Source: Pigmentiphaga aceris (lineage in GTDB: Bacteria; Pseudomonadota; Gammaproteobacteria; Burkholderiales; Burkholderiaceae_B). Taken from it: a stretch of 64,000 nt of DNA. The notes beneath the pieces were generated by a model. It was not told where the DNA came from and made no database searches. It was given only the letters and a program-made list of their open reading frames with translations. The stretch is from positions 1,612,001-1,676,000 of the forward strand of contig NZ_CP043046.1 of the NCBI RefSeq assembly GCF_008119665.1. The letters are read 5' to 3'. Shown here one piece after another: positions 45,348 to 54,497 of the stretch. How positions within the stretch are numbered: the first letter of the stretch is position 1; every line of letters begins with the position of its first letter. A program made the translations under genes and the position numbers.

Positions 45348-46307
45348 ATGACCACGACGTTTCCAACCACCACTGCCGCCCGACACCTGCTGGCGCTCGA
45401 CTGGGGCACCAGTTCGTTGCGTGCCCGCCTGATGCTTGCCGATGGTACGGTGCTGCGCGAGGCCAGCAGCGCAGACGGCATTCTGTCCGTGCCGGCGCAA
45501 GGTTTCGAGACCGTGTTCGAGCAGCGCTTCGGCGATTGGCTGCGTGAGTTTCCCGACACCGTGGTGCTGGCCGCCGGCATGGTGGGCAGTCGCCAGGGCT
45601 GGGTCGAAGCGCCTTATCTGGCATGCCCCGCTGGCTTCGGTGAAATGGCGGCGGGCTTGGTCTGGCCCATGCCGGATCGCCGCCTGGCCTTTGTGCCCGG
45701 CCTGAGCACCACCCATGACGACGGCGCACCCGATGTCATGCGCGGTGAAGAAGTGCAGATATTCGGTGCCTTGGACGCGTTGGGGGCAGACGAAGGTGTG
45801 TTTGTGCTGCCTGGCACGCACAGCAAGTGGGCGCATGTCGCGCAGCATCAGGTGCGTCGCTTCCACACCTTCATGACCGGCGAGCTGTATGCCTTGCTGC
45901 GCCGGCAATCGATTCTGGCGCGCGCCATGCCTGCGGACGACACCGCACCTGCTGTGGCCTGGCCCGCGCAACGCGAGGCCTTCCTGGCCGGCGTACAGGC
46001 CGCGCGCGACGGTGTCCTGCTGCACAAGCTGTTCTCGGTGCGTGCTCGCGGGCTGTTCGGCCAATTGTCTGCAGACGCGCAACCCGATTATCTGTCCGGC
46101 ATGTTGGTGGGCGAGGAAATCCTGGAAGCACTCAGCCTGCTTGGTACGCGTGATCCGGGGCCGATTCACCTGGTCTGCAATGCCGACTTGTGTGATCGCT
46201 ATCGCGGCGCATTGGCGGTCTTCGGCTTGCAAGGCGTGCCCGCCGTCGACCACGCAAGCTTCCGTGGCCTGCTGGCGATTGCGCATGCGCGCGCGCTGTT
46301 GGCTTAG
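45348..46307 (+). CDS. dgoK: 2-dehydro-3-deoxygalactonokinase
   Basis: DgoK phosphorylates 2-dehydro-3-deoxy-D-galactonate in the De Ley-Doudoroff route. The 319-residue protein has the family start LALDWGTSSLRARLM, AAGMVGSRQGWVEAPYLACPA, and FVLPGTHSKWAHV, then SGMLVGEEILEAL near the end. It has the ASKHA-type phosphate loop in its N-terminus. It lies between the IclR gene and dgoA, both on the same strand, which supports the galactonate assignment over other sugar acid kinases. Confidence 0.92.
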   Translation: MTTTFPTTTAARHLLALDWGTSSLRARLMLADGTVLREASSADGILSVPAQGFETVFEQRFGDWLREFPDTVVLAAGMVGSRQGWVEAPYLACPAGFGEMAAGLVWPMPDRRLAFVPGLSTTHDDGAPDVMRGEEVQIFGALDALGADEGVFVLPGTHSKWAHVAQHQVRRFHTFMTGELYALLRRQSILARAMPADDTAPAVAWPAQREAFLAGVQAARDGVLLHKLFSVRARGLFGQLSADAQPDYLSGMLVGEEILEALSLLGTRDPGPIHLVCNADLCDRYRGALAVFGLQGVPAVDHASFRGLLAIAHARALLA

Positions 46308-46367
46308 GCAGTCGCCTGCGATCCGGTTTCTTCTTTGATTTTGTTTGCCCGTGTACAGGAATTCAGC

Positions 46368-47003
46368 ATGACATCCGCCCTCACCATCGACCGCTTCCTC
46401 GACCGTTTTCCGCTGATTGCGATTCTGCGCGGCGTGCGCCCCGATGAGGTCGAAGCCATTGGCGACGTGCTGGTCGATGCCGGTTTCAGCATTCTGGAAG
46501 TGCCGCTGAATTCCCCCGATCCGCTGGACAGCATTGCGCGCTTGGCGTGTCGCTTTCCCGACGCGCTGATCGGTGCGGGCACGGTGATGACACCGCAGGA
46601 TGTGCATGCAGTTGCCAAGGCAGGTGGACGCCTGATCCTGATGCCACACAGCGACCCTGCCGTGGTGCGCGCAGCTTGCGAAGCGGGGCTGTTGTGTGTG
46701 CCCGGCGTGGCAACACCGACCGAGGCCTTTGCCGCGCTGGCCAATGGTGCCGCTGCGTTGAAGCTCTTCCCGGCAGAGCAGATGCCGCCTGTCATCGTGA
46801 AGGCGTGGCGCGCCGTCGTTCCGCATCAAGTGCGCTTGTTGCCAGTGGGCGGCATCAACCCGGACAGCATGGCGGCCTACTTGGCGGCGGGCGCGGCCGG
46901 TTTTGGTCTGGGGTCTGCCTTGTATCGGCCGGGCATGACGGCTGCCGAAGTGGCGGAACGCGCCCAGGCATTCTGTGCCGCGCTGGCAGTTTTGAAGGTG
47001 TGA
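46368..47003 (+). CDS. dgoA: 2-dehydro-3-deoxy-6-phosphogalactonate aldolase
   Basis: The enzyme splits 2-dehydro-3-deoxy-6-phosphogalactonate to pyruvate and glyceraldehyde 3-phosphate. The 211-residue class I aldolase has the KDPG/KDPGal motifs PLIAILRGVRPDEV, GFSILEVPLNSPDPL with the catalytic Glu, GAGTVMT, and ALKLFPAEQMPP with the Schiff-base lysine, then LPVGGINPDSMAAYLAAGA. Start ATG 46368 follows CAGGAATTC. It directly follows dgoK. The galactonate dehydratase and transporter are not in this window. Confidence 0.94.
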   Translation: MTSALTIDRFLDRFPLIAILRGVRPDEVEAIGDVLVDAGFSILEVPLNSPDPLDSIARLACRFPDALIGAGTVMTPQDVHAVAKAGGRLILMPHSDPAVVRAACEAGLLCVPGVATPTEAFAALANGAAALKLFPAEQMPPVIVKAWRAVVPHQVRLLPVGGINPDSMAAYLAAGAAGFGLGSALYRPGMTAAEVAERAQAFCAALAVLKV

Positions 47004-47171
47004 TCAGGGGCACTCGCAAGCCACGGCCGAAACACGGTTTGAGACGCTCTGGTGCCAGGCGCTGACCGATAGCCTGTACCAAGCCATGAACCTGCTGCGT
47101 ATAAGCCGAAGACCGCTCGTGCATTTGCCAGACCGGTCTTCGCAAACCGCGCAACCGGCCTGACCTTCGTC

Positions 47172-47993
47172 TCAGTCTTCGTGCTTGTCGTGCGTGGCAG
47201 CACTGCCGCGACGCCAGTAGCCTGCCGCCTTGGTCCATGTCGGATGCGCGCCATAACGGGTCAGCAACTCGTTGCGCAGCAGCTTGGCCGTTGCCGATTC
47301 GCAGGCCACCCAGGCGTGAAAATCGCCGCGCGGCAGGGGCAGGGTGGGCAGGGCATCATGCAGCAGCGTGGTGCTGCCTGGCTCGGCCCCCAGACGGTGG
47401 ACCCAGTGCACGGACACCTGGGCCTGGCTGTCGAAGCTGATCTGGTCTGCTGCCGAATCGACTTCCGCCAGCACCACGGCATGCGCATGCTTGGGCAGCT
47501 CGGCCAGGCGTCGGGCGATTGCCGGCAAGGCCGTGTCGTCACCGATCAGCAAGTGTGCGTCAAAGTCGGTCGGGATAATGAACGAGCCACGCGGCCCGCC
47601 CACGCCCAGGCGTTGGCCGGGCGCTGCCTGCGCTGCCCAGGTGGTTGCCGGGCCCGCGTCATGCATGGCGAAGTCCAGCGTCAGCGTGCCTGCCACCGGG
47701 TCGTAGTCACGCGGCGTGTAATCACGCGCGGCCGACCGCGCCTGACCTTCGGCAAACACCGGGCCGTCGGGGCCGACGGTGGGCAGGTTCAATACGCCCG
47801 TTACCGGGTCGGGGAAGAAGACTTTCACGTGGTCGTCGAAGCCGGGGCTGGTGAAACCAGCCAGGTCTTCGCCGCGCAGCGTGACGCGCACCAAGTGGGG
47901 CGTGACACGGTTGACGGCAGCGACTTCAAGATTGCGAAAGCGCAAGGTATGGCGCACGCGACGTGGGTTTCGGTCGGGAACAGGGTTGCTCAT
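47172..47993 (-). CDS. Siderophore-interacting protein (ferric reductase, ViuB/YqjH type)
   Basis: The 273-residue flavoprotein would reduce ferric siderophores in the cytoplasm to free the iron. It has the SIP layout: an FAD-binding barrel with ARDYTPRDYD (FAD motif), GPRGSFIIP, then an NAD(P)H-like half with LLIGDDTALPAIARRLAEL, and the C-terminal WVACESATAKLLRNELL and GYWRRGSA, which is the characteristic end of the group. It is downstream of a PadR regulator on the same strand, a common pairing in proteobacteria. Confidence 0.92.
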   Translation of the reverse strand: MSNPVPDRNPRRVRHTLRFRNLEVAAVNRVTPHLVRVTLRGEDLAGFTSPGFDDHVKVFFPDPVTGVLNLPTVGPDGPVFAEGQARSAARDYTPRDYDPVAGTLTLDFAMHDAGPATTWAAQAAPGQRLGVGGPRGSFIIPTDFDAHLLIGDDTALPAIARRLAELPKHAHAVVLAEVDSAADQISFDSQAQVSVHWVHRLGAEPGSTTLLHDALPTLPLPRGDFHAWVACESATAKLLRNELLTRYGAHPTWTKAAGYWRRGSAATHDKHED

Positions 47994-48150
47994 GATGGGT
48001 ATCGGATAGGTATCGAAAATTCGGTTGATCGGCAGCGTCCGCGGGTTCTATCAGCCCTGAGCAGTTCCGCGCAGGTGGCGTTCGGCGACGATGTGCGGCC
48101 AGTCGGAAAGGGGCTGGGGCGGACAGGAAAATGACGATATGGACATGCAA

Positions 48151-48651
48151 TCAGGTCCGCTCGATCTGCCGGGCGGCGGCATCGAGTGCATCGGCAATCG
48201 CATCGATCTGCGCGTCGTTCAGCGGCGCACGCGCCAAGCGCATGCGCACCGCCATGCGCAGGTTTTCAATCGCGCGAATGACCTGGGGCGGACGCCCGCC
48301 GGCCGGGCCGGCTTCGTCCATGCGGGCCAGCAAGGCATCCACGGCCACACGGTTTGCAGCCAGGAATACCTGGCCTTCATCGGTAATGCCGTAACGCTTG
48401 CGTGCGCCTTCGCTGGTCACGCTGACGTGGCCCAGCTCTTCCAGCAAGGTAAGGGTGGGGTAGACGACGCCCGGGCTGGGGCTGTAGGCACCATGAAGAC
48501 GTTCTTCAATGGCTTTGATGAGTTCGTAGCCGTGGCTGGGCTTGTCGCAGATCAGCTGCAACAACACCAGACGCAGGCCACCGTGGCCGAAGATGCGACC
48601 GCCACGGCCACCACCTGTTGCCGCCTTGTCAGCGGCTTCCCATGCACACAT
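48151..48651 (-). CDS. PadR family transcriptional regulator
   Basis: The 166-residue protein has the PadR winged helix: GGLRLVLLQLICDKPSHGYELIKAIEERLHGAYSPSPGVVYPTLTLLEELGHVSV, followed by a C-terminal dimer helix. A Gly-rich start is unusual but seen in Alcaligenaceae homologues. It is upstream of the siderophore-interacting protein gene on the same strand and is preceded by a palindrome of the PadR type, so it likely represses itself and the SIP gene. The effector is unknown. Confidence 0.9.
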   Translation of the reverse strand: MCAWEAADKAATGGGRGGRIFGHGGLRLVLLQLICDKPSHGYELIKAIEERLHGAYSPSPGVVYPTLTLLEELGHVSVTSEGARKRYGITDEGQVFLAANRVAVDALLARMDEAGPAGGRPPQVIRAIENLRMAVRMRLARAPLNDAQIDAIADALDAAARQIERT

Positions 48652-48671
48652 GCTTGATCTCGATCTTGTTC

Positions 48672-48691
48672 AGATATAAAAAGATATATCT
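48672..48691. promoter_or_regulatory. Probable PadR operator
   Basis: AGATATAAAAAGATATATCT holds a perfect palindrome AGATATATCT and an upstream half AGATATA. PadR-family operators are often ATAT-rich dyads like this. It lies 20-40 bases upstream of the PadR start. Confidence 0.55.
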
Positions 48692-48767
48692 AAATTGGAT
48701 CGAAATCAAGTCGATTCGATAGCAGGAGGGATGCCAGCTGCGCCAGTTGTGCAGCTCAGTGCGTCAT

Positions 48768-50393
48768 TCAGCGCAAGACGATGTGACCCTTTTCAATCAC
48801 GGCCTTGCCGCCTTCACGCTCTTCCATGAAGGTGCGCTGATGCCCTGCGTAATGCAGCGTCACGCCGGCCTGCACGCCTCGGAAAATCTCGATGCGCGCG
48901 TCAGACGTGGGGATCATTTCCTGTTGAATGGCCTTGATCTTGGAATCCAGGGCGAACAGTTCACCCACCACGCTGGAGAACATGCCGCGAATGCGCTCGA
49001 CCTGCTGTTCGCCGACGTCGGGCCGCTTGTCCAGCACCTCCATCAGCTTGTCGAGCTTGGACTTCTCTTCAAGCAGGCGCACACGTGATTTTTCAACCTC
49101 GGCCAGCTTGCCCGCCGCGTGCGGATTCACACCCGCCTGAATCATCGTGGGGGTTCCTGAAGGCGCACCTGCGCGGCCGGCGCGAATGCTCTTCAAGGCG
49201 CGAACCTTGCCGCCGATGATGCTGCCGTCGCGTGAACCGGGGCGACCGACCACCACCGATTCACCCGCCAGCACTTCACATTGCCGGATCTCGCGTTCTG
49301 CACTGATGCTCTTGCCGGCGCTGACAAAGGCGCTGACCATGAAGCGTGCCTTGATCGAGCCGCCTGCCACGATGTGCGCAATGCGCAGGCTCGGGTTGTC
49401 CTGCTCTTCAGTCATGGCGGCGCTTTGCACACCGATGATGCCGCCGTTGACCTTCACGTCGCCACCTGCTTCCACGTGTGCCGCTTCAATGGTCCCGCGC
49501 ACGGCGATGTCGCCCGTGACGCGCACTTCCATGCCGGCAGTGATGTCACCACGCACTTGCAGGCTGCCGTCGAAATTGATGTTGCCGGTGGTCAGGTCGA
49601 CCGCTTCAACGGACACCACCGGATCGACCGTCATCCGGTCTCCTGCAAGCTTGGGCACACCCGCAATCGCAGCGCGCAGCAGGTTGGGGTCTTCCTCGTC
49701 GATTTTCGTGCCGGCAAGATTGTTGGGGAACGGCTGGTCGGACACCGGGGGGGGCGGTATCTGGTGGCCGAAAACATCCGTGCCCGGCAGCCCTTGCACG
49801 GCAGGAACGCGCCGCATCAGGGGCGCGCCCGGCGATACCAGCAGAAGATGGCTGAGGTTGCGATAGTCGATCAGCGCGTTTTCATCTTCATCGTGCGAGC
49901 TTGGTTTCAACTCGTCCAGCAGGCTGACAAAGCGTGCCGACATGCCCGGTACGGGCGGCGTGCCCTCGGCAATTACCAGGCTCTTGCAGTGACCGGCGCG
50001 CAGCGCGTCCAGTATGGTCACTTGTTTCAGTCCATAGGTGATCTGGCGTTTGGTGATCGCCTCGCGCACCTCGGACAGGCGCACTGGCTTGCCGCCTTGC
50101 GGCGCGTGCAACTCAAGCAATACGACGACGTGATCGGCGTCGAGTTCGAGACTGAACGTGCCGTCGCGCACTTCACCGACTGGCAGGCGAAAAGGCTCGG
50201 TCGCGGTGTGACAGCGATTCAGGAACAAGGTGACCGCGGGATCGGCGAACGCGGTTTCTGACCAACCTCGGGCAGCGGCTGCTTGTACCAAGGCATCTCG
50301 GTTTGGCAATACGGCGTCAGGGGTGGCCAAGTATTCCGCGTACAGCACCCGTGTCGATTCTTCGAGCATGAGGTGGAATGAAGAGTCGGACAT
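48768..50393 (-). CDS. FapA/DUF342 family protein
   Basis: The 541-residue protein matches the DUF342/FapA group. After an N-terminal domain (about 1-230) comes a right-handed beta-helix built from short repeats such as INFDGSLQVRGDITAGMEVRVTGDIAVRGTIEAAHVEAGGDVKVNGGI and GGSIKARFMVSAFVSAGKSISAE, and then a coiled coil (EVEKSRVRLLEEKSKLDKLMEVL). The start at 50393 (MSDSSFHLML) is preferred over 50474. The family occurs near flagellar, chemotaxis and signalling genes; the molecular role is not established. Next to it are HDOD, GGDEF-EAL and HD-GYP genes. Confidence 0.88.
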   Translation of the reverse strand: MSDSSFHLMLEESTRVLYAEYLATPDAVLPNRDALVQAAAARGWSETAFADPAVTLFLNRCHTATEPFRLPVGEVRDGTFSLELDADHVVVLLELHAPQGGKPVRLSEVREAITKRQITYGLKQVTILDALRAGHCKSLVIAEGTPPVPGMSARFVSLLDELKPSSHDEDENALIDYRNLSHLLLVSPGAPLMRRVPAVQGLPGTDVFGHQIPPPPVSDQPFPNNLAGTKIDEEDPNLLRAAIAGVPKLAGDRMTVDPVVSVEAVDLTTGNINFDGSLQVRGDITAGMEVRVTGDIAVRGTIEAAHVEAGGDVKVNGGIIGVQSAAMTEEQDNPSLRIAHIVAGGSIKARFMVSAFVSAGKSISAEREIRQCEVLAGESVVVGRPGSRDGSIIGGKVRALKSIRAGRAGAPSGTPTMIQAGVNPHAAGKLAEVEKSRVRLLEEKSKLDKLMEVLDKRPDVGEQQVERIRGMFSSVVGELFALDSKIKAIQQEMIPTSDARIEIFRGVQAGVTLHYAGHQRTFMEEREGGKAVIEKGHIVLR

Positions 50394-50670
50394 GTGCGAG
50401 CGCCGGGGGCAATGGTGTTGAGGGAGTCTACGCAATTCAAGGCGCAGCATGCTGGTCCACGTGCTGGTCCCCATTCGGGTCCAATAAGCCCGCGAATTAT
50501 GGTCTGCTTTGAAGCAGTTGCCGATTAGGGATTTGAAAGGGTTTCTACCAAGAACCGCGTAGACAGTGGTCCACCAGCGTCAATAACGCGTGATCTTCAT
50601 TGCAGTGTGGTTTTTTTGATGCGCGTCTGGCGGCATCTTGCCAGCGGGCAGCGCCGTCAGCAAAGGGACA
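50394..50670. other. Intergenic stretch between FapA and HDOD genes
   Basis: About 280 bp without a gene. It probably holds the FapA promoter. Nothing else was recognised. Confidence 0.45.
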
Positions 50671-50702
50671 AACCGGCTGGCAGATGTCGCTGCCAGCCGG
50701 TT
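50671..50702 (-). terminator. Terminator of the HDOD gene
   Basis: AACCGGCTGGCAG and CTGCCAGCCGGTT form a perfect 13-bp stem around a six-base loop. On the minus strand the stem ends in GGTTTGTCC, so the T run is short. Confidence 0.65.
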
Positions 50703-50747
50703 GTTCAGCGGGTTCTTCAGTCGATTGTTCAGCCGACTGTTCAGCGA
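50700..50747. repeat. 12-bp tandem repeat at the 3' end of the HDOD gene
   Basis: Four units, GTTGTTCAGCGG, GTTCTTCAGTCG, ATTGTTCAGCCG and ACTGTTCAGCGA, follow each other directly. Read on the minus strand, each unit carries TGA in the HDOD reading frame, so the gene ends in four stop codons spaced 12 bases apart (50741-50743 is the first). Confidence 0.8.
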
Positions 50748-52213
50748 ACGGCGGCAGGCTGATTGGGCTGTGCCTGGCCGAAGAAGCGGCCGAGCTCCGC
50801 CGACAGCTCGTTCAGTGCCGCCATTTCTTCAGGCAAGACCTTGCGCACTGATTCAGGCCGATTCCAGTCGCCGTAGATCAGCGCCACCGCACCTGCCGGA
50901 GTTCTTACCGGCAGCAGCACAAAGGCGTGTGCATCGGGCAATGCACGACGGAACCACGCGGGAATGTGGGCGCTGAATTTGGGGTCACGGGCGTTTTCGA
51001 AGAAGATGCCCACCGAATTGGCAATGGCCAGGTGGAAGACGTCGACTTCGAAGGCTTCGTGAAAACGCAGCTTGGGCAGCAGACGTTCCAGGTCTGCACC
51101 GAAACCCAGGCGTGCGGCATAGATGCCGGCCGAGGCATCGCGCACGAACACAATGGCACGCGACAGCTTCAGACTTGCCAGCAAGGTTTCCGATGCCATC
51201 GCCAGCACCGGTGCCAGGCGATTTTCCGAGGGCAGGGAGCGCAGGTCTGCCAGGCCATCACGGATATGGCGTTCTGCCGCAATCGCGTCGCTGGCTGCCG
51301 AGCCCGACTGGGCGCGGAGTTCGTAGATTTCCTCGATGAAACGCTTGCTGGCGTTTTCCTGCGTCAGGCTGCGGGTCAGGTGCAGCAGCTTGCCCGCATC
51401 AAGCAGCAGCGCAGCGCTGTATTCAGTGACGGTGCTGCGAATCGCCTCTTCGGTGACCTTGGGATCTTCCCCCGTCGACAGGTGTTCCGACATCGAGGTC
51501 GAAAAACTGGTGACGGCCTGCATCCAGTGCGTGCGCGCTGGCACGTCTTCCGCATGCGGGTCATAGGGCAGCATGCCAAGCGTCACGCTTTCCGGCAGGC
51601 CCCAGCGCTCGGCCGCGAGCTGACCCAGCGTGTCAAACGAGATGCCCAGCACATCCAGACCGACCTCGTCTTCGCTGCGGCCTTCGGCATCGGCCCGCTG
51701 GCGGATCTGCTTCCACTCGGTTTCCAGGTAGAACAAGCACAGCAGCTTGCCCAACTGACGCATCAGCGTGCACACCACCGCTTCTTCGCTGGCGCGGGCG
51801 TCGAGGGTCTCGGTGATCTTGCGGGCGATACAGCCGGCAAGCATCGCACGGTTCAATTCAAGCTTGGCGTCGATGCGTTGGGTGCCGGTCTGGTGGAAGT
51901 GGTCAACCAGCTTCAGGCCCAGCACCAGGTGTGCAACGGCCTCCATGCCCAGCACCATGAGCGCGCGCGAGACGGTGGTGATGTTGCCACCGAAGGCCAT
52001 GTACATCGCGGAATTTGCCAGCCGGATCACGCGCTGCGTCAGCGTGAAGTCGGACAAGACGAGCTGAACCAGCGCCGTGAAGTCGTAGCTGTCGCTTTTC
52101 ATTGCCGAAATCGTCGCGCGAAGCGAGTTCGACAACATCGGAAAATCGCCACGCTCGTTGATGCGTTGCCACAGCTTTTCGATGATCGGGCCGGAGGGCT
52201 GGGTGGGCGGCAT
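50741..52213 (-). CDS. HDOD domain protein with C-terminal GAF-like domain
   Basis: The 490-residue protein has an HDOD domain at about 20-220: FPMLSNSLRATISAMKSD, LVQLVLSDFTLTQRVIRLANSAMY, and ISFDTLGQLAAERWGLPESV. HDOD resembles HD phosphohydrolases but lacks their catalytic residues and acts in signalling. Residues about 330-480 look like a GAF-type sensor (FHEAFEVDVFHLAIANSVGIFFENARDPKF, VRTPAGAVALIYGDW). The start is the ATG at 52213; the frame is open to 52327 but a long hairpin lies there. It is downstream of a GGDEF-EAL gene on the same strand. Confidence 0.88.
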   Translation of the reverse strand: MPPTQPSGPIIEKLWQRINERGDFPMLSNSLRATISAMKSDSYDFTALVQLVLSDFTLTQRVIRLANSAMYMAFGGNITTVSRALMVLGMEAVAHLVLGLKLVDHFHQTGTQRIDAKLELNRAMLAGCIARKITETLDARASEEAVVCTLMRQLGKLLCLFYLETEWKQIRQRADAEGRSEDEVGLDVLGISFDTLGQLAAERWGLPESVTLGMLPYDPHAEDVPARTHWMQAVTSFSTSMSEHLSTGEDPKVTEEAIRSTVTEYSAALLLDAGKLLHLTRSLTQENASKRFIEEIYELRAQSGSAASDAIAAERHIRDGLADLRSLPSENRLAPVLAMASETLLASLKLSRAIVFVRDASAGIYAARLGFGADLERLLPKLRFHEAFEVDVFHLAIANSVGIFFENARDPKFSAHIPAWFRRALPDAHAFVLLPVRTPAGAVALIYGDWNRPESVRKVLPEEMAALNELSAELGRFFGQAQPNQPAAVR

Positions 52214-52248
52214 GTGTATCGTCAGAGCGAATGTTGCAAAAACCGGTC

Positions 52249-52280
52249 GCGCATAGGCAACGTTTGCGTTGCCTATGCGC
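52249..52280. terminator. Perfect 14-bp hairpin between GGDEF-EAL and HDOD genes
   Basis: GCGCATAGGCAACG and CGTTGCCTATGCGC pair without mismatch around TTTG. On the minus strand GACCGGTTTTTGC follows, a weak T run, so it may partly terminate the GGDEF-EAL transcript or protect its end. Confidence 0.65.
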
Positions 52281-52292
52281 GCCGGTAAAGGA

Positions 52293-54062
52293 TTATGCCG
52301 ATACTGTGCGAAGTTCGCCCAGCGCAAATTTGCGCGCCAGTTGATCGACGGGCAGCGCTTTGCAGACTACCCAACCCTGAATCAGGTGACAACCGCTGCT
52401 TGCCAGCATCTGCCTTTGTTCAGGCGTCTCCACGCCTTCAGCAACCAATTCAAGATTGAGCGAACGCGCCAGCGCCACCACGGCAGCGACGATCGCCTGA
52501 TCATTGACGGAATGCGGCAGGTTAACAATAAAGCTGCGATCGATCTTGAGCGTCGACAGCGGGAAGCGTTGCAGATAGGCAAGGCTGGAGTAGCCGGTGC
52601 CGAAGTCGTCCACGGCAAAACGAATGCCGATGGCGGTCAGTTCTTCCAACAACATCTTGGCGCGCGCCGGGTCGTGCATCAGCACGCTCTCGGTGATTTC
52701 CAGCACGATCCGCTCGGCAGTGATGCCGGTGAGCGCAATCGCTTCACGCACGACTTCAGGGAAGCGGCGGTCGCGGAACTGGTGTGCCGACACGTTGACC
52801 GTGGCGTAGGGCAGGCGGATACCCGCGTTGTCCCACTGGGCCAATTGCATGCAGGTATTGCGCAGCGCCCATTCGCCCAGGAAGTTGATCAGCCCGCCGG
52901 ACTCGGCCAGCGGAATGAACACGCTGGGCGGCACCGCGCCGTGCACCGGATGCTGCCAGCGCATCAGCGCTTCCACGCCCACCACCTGTTGCGTGCGCGC
53001 ATCCGAGATCGGCTGGTAGTGCAACGAGAACTCGCCATTGCGAATTCCGTTGTACATATCGGATTCGAGCTTGAGTGCATCGGCACCCTTGGTGCGCACA
53101 TTCGGCTCGAAAAAGCACAGTCGGGTCGCCCCTTGCACGCGCTTGGCGCGGATCAGGGCGTCGTCGGCCTGACGCAACACTTTGCCGCTCTGGTGGCGAA
53201 CCTCGGGGAACATCACAGCCCCGATGCTGACCGACAACTGCAAGGTCTGGTTGTCCAGCGTATACGGCTGCTGAATGGCGTCGCTCACGCGCCTGGCCAG
53301 GTCGGCAATGTCTTCACGACCAGGGGTGTGCGCCACTACCATCAGGAACGAATCGCCCTCGGCACGGGCCACGAATTCACGTCGGTCTGCAATTTTCTGC
53401 AGGCGTTGGCCTGTTTCCTGGATGATGCGGTCGCCAGCCTCGTAACCGAAGGCGTGGTTGACGCGGTGGTATTCGTCCAGATCCACCAGCAGCACGGCTG
53501 CCTGGGCGCTGGGATCGGACATGTCGCCCGCAATGCGGTCGATCTCGTGGCGGGCGGCCGTCAGGTTCGGCAGGCCGGTCAGGGCGTCATGGTGGGCGTC
53601 GTGGATCAGGCTTTGTTCGCGTTCCAGCCAGCTCGACACGTCGAAGGCCAGCACCGTGAACTCGCCCGGATGACGCTCATTGATATTGATGCGCAGTTCG
53701 ACCAGGCGCGGATAGGTCAGCGTCTTGACCAGGTGCAGCGTGCACTTCTGCATCGTGCGGCGTTCGCGCGCACGGTCGAAGCAGTCCATCAGGGTGGCGA
53801 ATTCAGCGTCCGGCACCAAGTCGGGCAGCGTCAGAATCTGCAGGTAGCCACGGTGATAACCGATGAATTCCAGGCCCCGGTCGGACAGATAGGTAAAGCG
53901 ACCATCGGGTGTGACACGCGCGAAAAAGTCTACGGTCTGCTCTAAAGAGCCCGTAGTGTCTTCGGAGTCGGACTGCGGCGCTGCCGCAGGCATTGGAAGC
54001 CCGACCTGGTGGCCCGCCAACTGATTGGTCAGCGCGCGCAGTGATTGAATGGACATAAGCAT
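52293..54062 (-). CDS. PAS-GGDEF-EAL protein (probable c-di-GMP phosphodiesterase)
   Basis: The 589-residue protein has a PAS-like domain (about 40-150), a GGDEF domain (150-320) and an EAL domain (330-585). The GGDEF active loop reads ARAEGDSFLMV, with EGDSF in place of GGDEF, so cyclase activity is probably lost. The EAL part keeps GVEALMRWQHP, NVSAHQF, LEITESVLM, VDDFGTGYSSLAYL, KIDRSFI and AEGVET, all of the metal and catalytic residues, so it should cleave cyclic di-GMP to pGpG. There is no membrane segment. It lies in a signalling run with HDOD, FapA and a divergent HD-GYP regulator. Confidence 0.92.
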   Translation of the reverse strand: MLMSIQSLRALTNQLAGHQVGLPMPAAAPQSDSEDTTGSLEQTVDFFARVTPDGRFTYLSDRGLEFIGYHRGYLQILTLPDLVPDAEFATLMDCFDRARERRTMQKCTLHLVKTLTYPRLVELRININERHPGEFTVLAFDVSSWLEREQSLIHDAHHDALTGLPNLTAARHEIDRIAGDMSDPSAQAAVLLVDLDEYHRVNHAFGYEAGDRIIQETGQRLQKIADRREFVARAEGDSFLMVVAHTPGREDIADLARRVSDAIQQPYTLDNQTLQLSVSIGAVMFPEVRHQSGKVLRQADDALIRAKRVQGATRLCFFEPNVRTKGADALKLESDMYNGIRNGEFSLHYQPISDARTQQVVGVEALMRWQHPVHGAVPPSVFIPLAESGGLINFLGEWALRNTCMQLAQWDNAGIRLPYATVNVSAHQFRDRRFPEVVREAIALTGITAERIVLEITESVLMHDPARAKMLLEELTAIGIRFAVDDFGTGYSSLAYLQRFPLSTLKIDRSFIVNLPHSVNDQAIVAAVVALARSLNLELVAEGVETPEQRQMLASSGCHLIQGWVVCKALPVDQLARKFALGELRTVSA

Positions 54063-54497
54063 GCGTCCCAGAAACGATCGCTCAACTCGGATTTGTCTTG
54101 GCCACGAAGTCGATCACGCCCTGGCAGCAGGCGACGCGGTAGGCACCGGGGAGCGGCTACGCACGTGAAACTACACGTCAACTTTCTCAATAACGGCAGT
54201 GTAGAGCGAATCTTGAGTCAGCTACATGGCGGCTTGCACCTGATTGGCATGTAGATGCGCACTTATCAGACAAAAATCGCACAAATACTACCTAAAGAAG
54301 CTGAGAAAACAGCCGTAATCAAGGAGATGGCGTATGGCGCGTGCCGAATTTGATGGTTCTTGCGAACATCGGCGCGCTGATCGAAGGTGAATTTTTATAT
54401 CGAGTTGAACGATGACCTCAGGTTGCTGGCAGGCGTTCGACTATTCACGCCACCTTGTTTTTTTGGGTAGCGTCGTCGAGCGTTCCCGAGACGCTGC
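54063..54497. other. Divergent intergenic region between GGDEF-EAL and HD-GYP genes
   Basis: About 435 bp, lower in GC than its surroundings around 54240-54320. It must carry both promoters. The only translatable signal is a tiny frame at 54334-54390. Confidence 0.5.
54334..54390 (+). CDS. Possible 18-residue leader peptide
   Basis: A strong AAGGAG (54321) stands before ATG 54334, which opens an 18-codon frame, MARAEFDGSCEHRRADRR. It ends 107 bases before the HD-GYP gene. No similarity can be claimed; it is listed because the ribosome site is much better than that of the large gene downstream. Confidence 0.2.
   Translation: MARAEFDGSCEHRRADRR

Noticed and set aside
45213..46829. 538-codon open frame on the minus strand
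   Set aside because: Antisense to dgoK and dgoA, which both have clear catalytic motifs.
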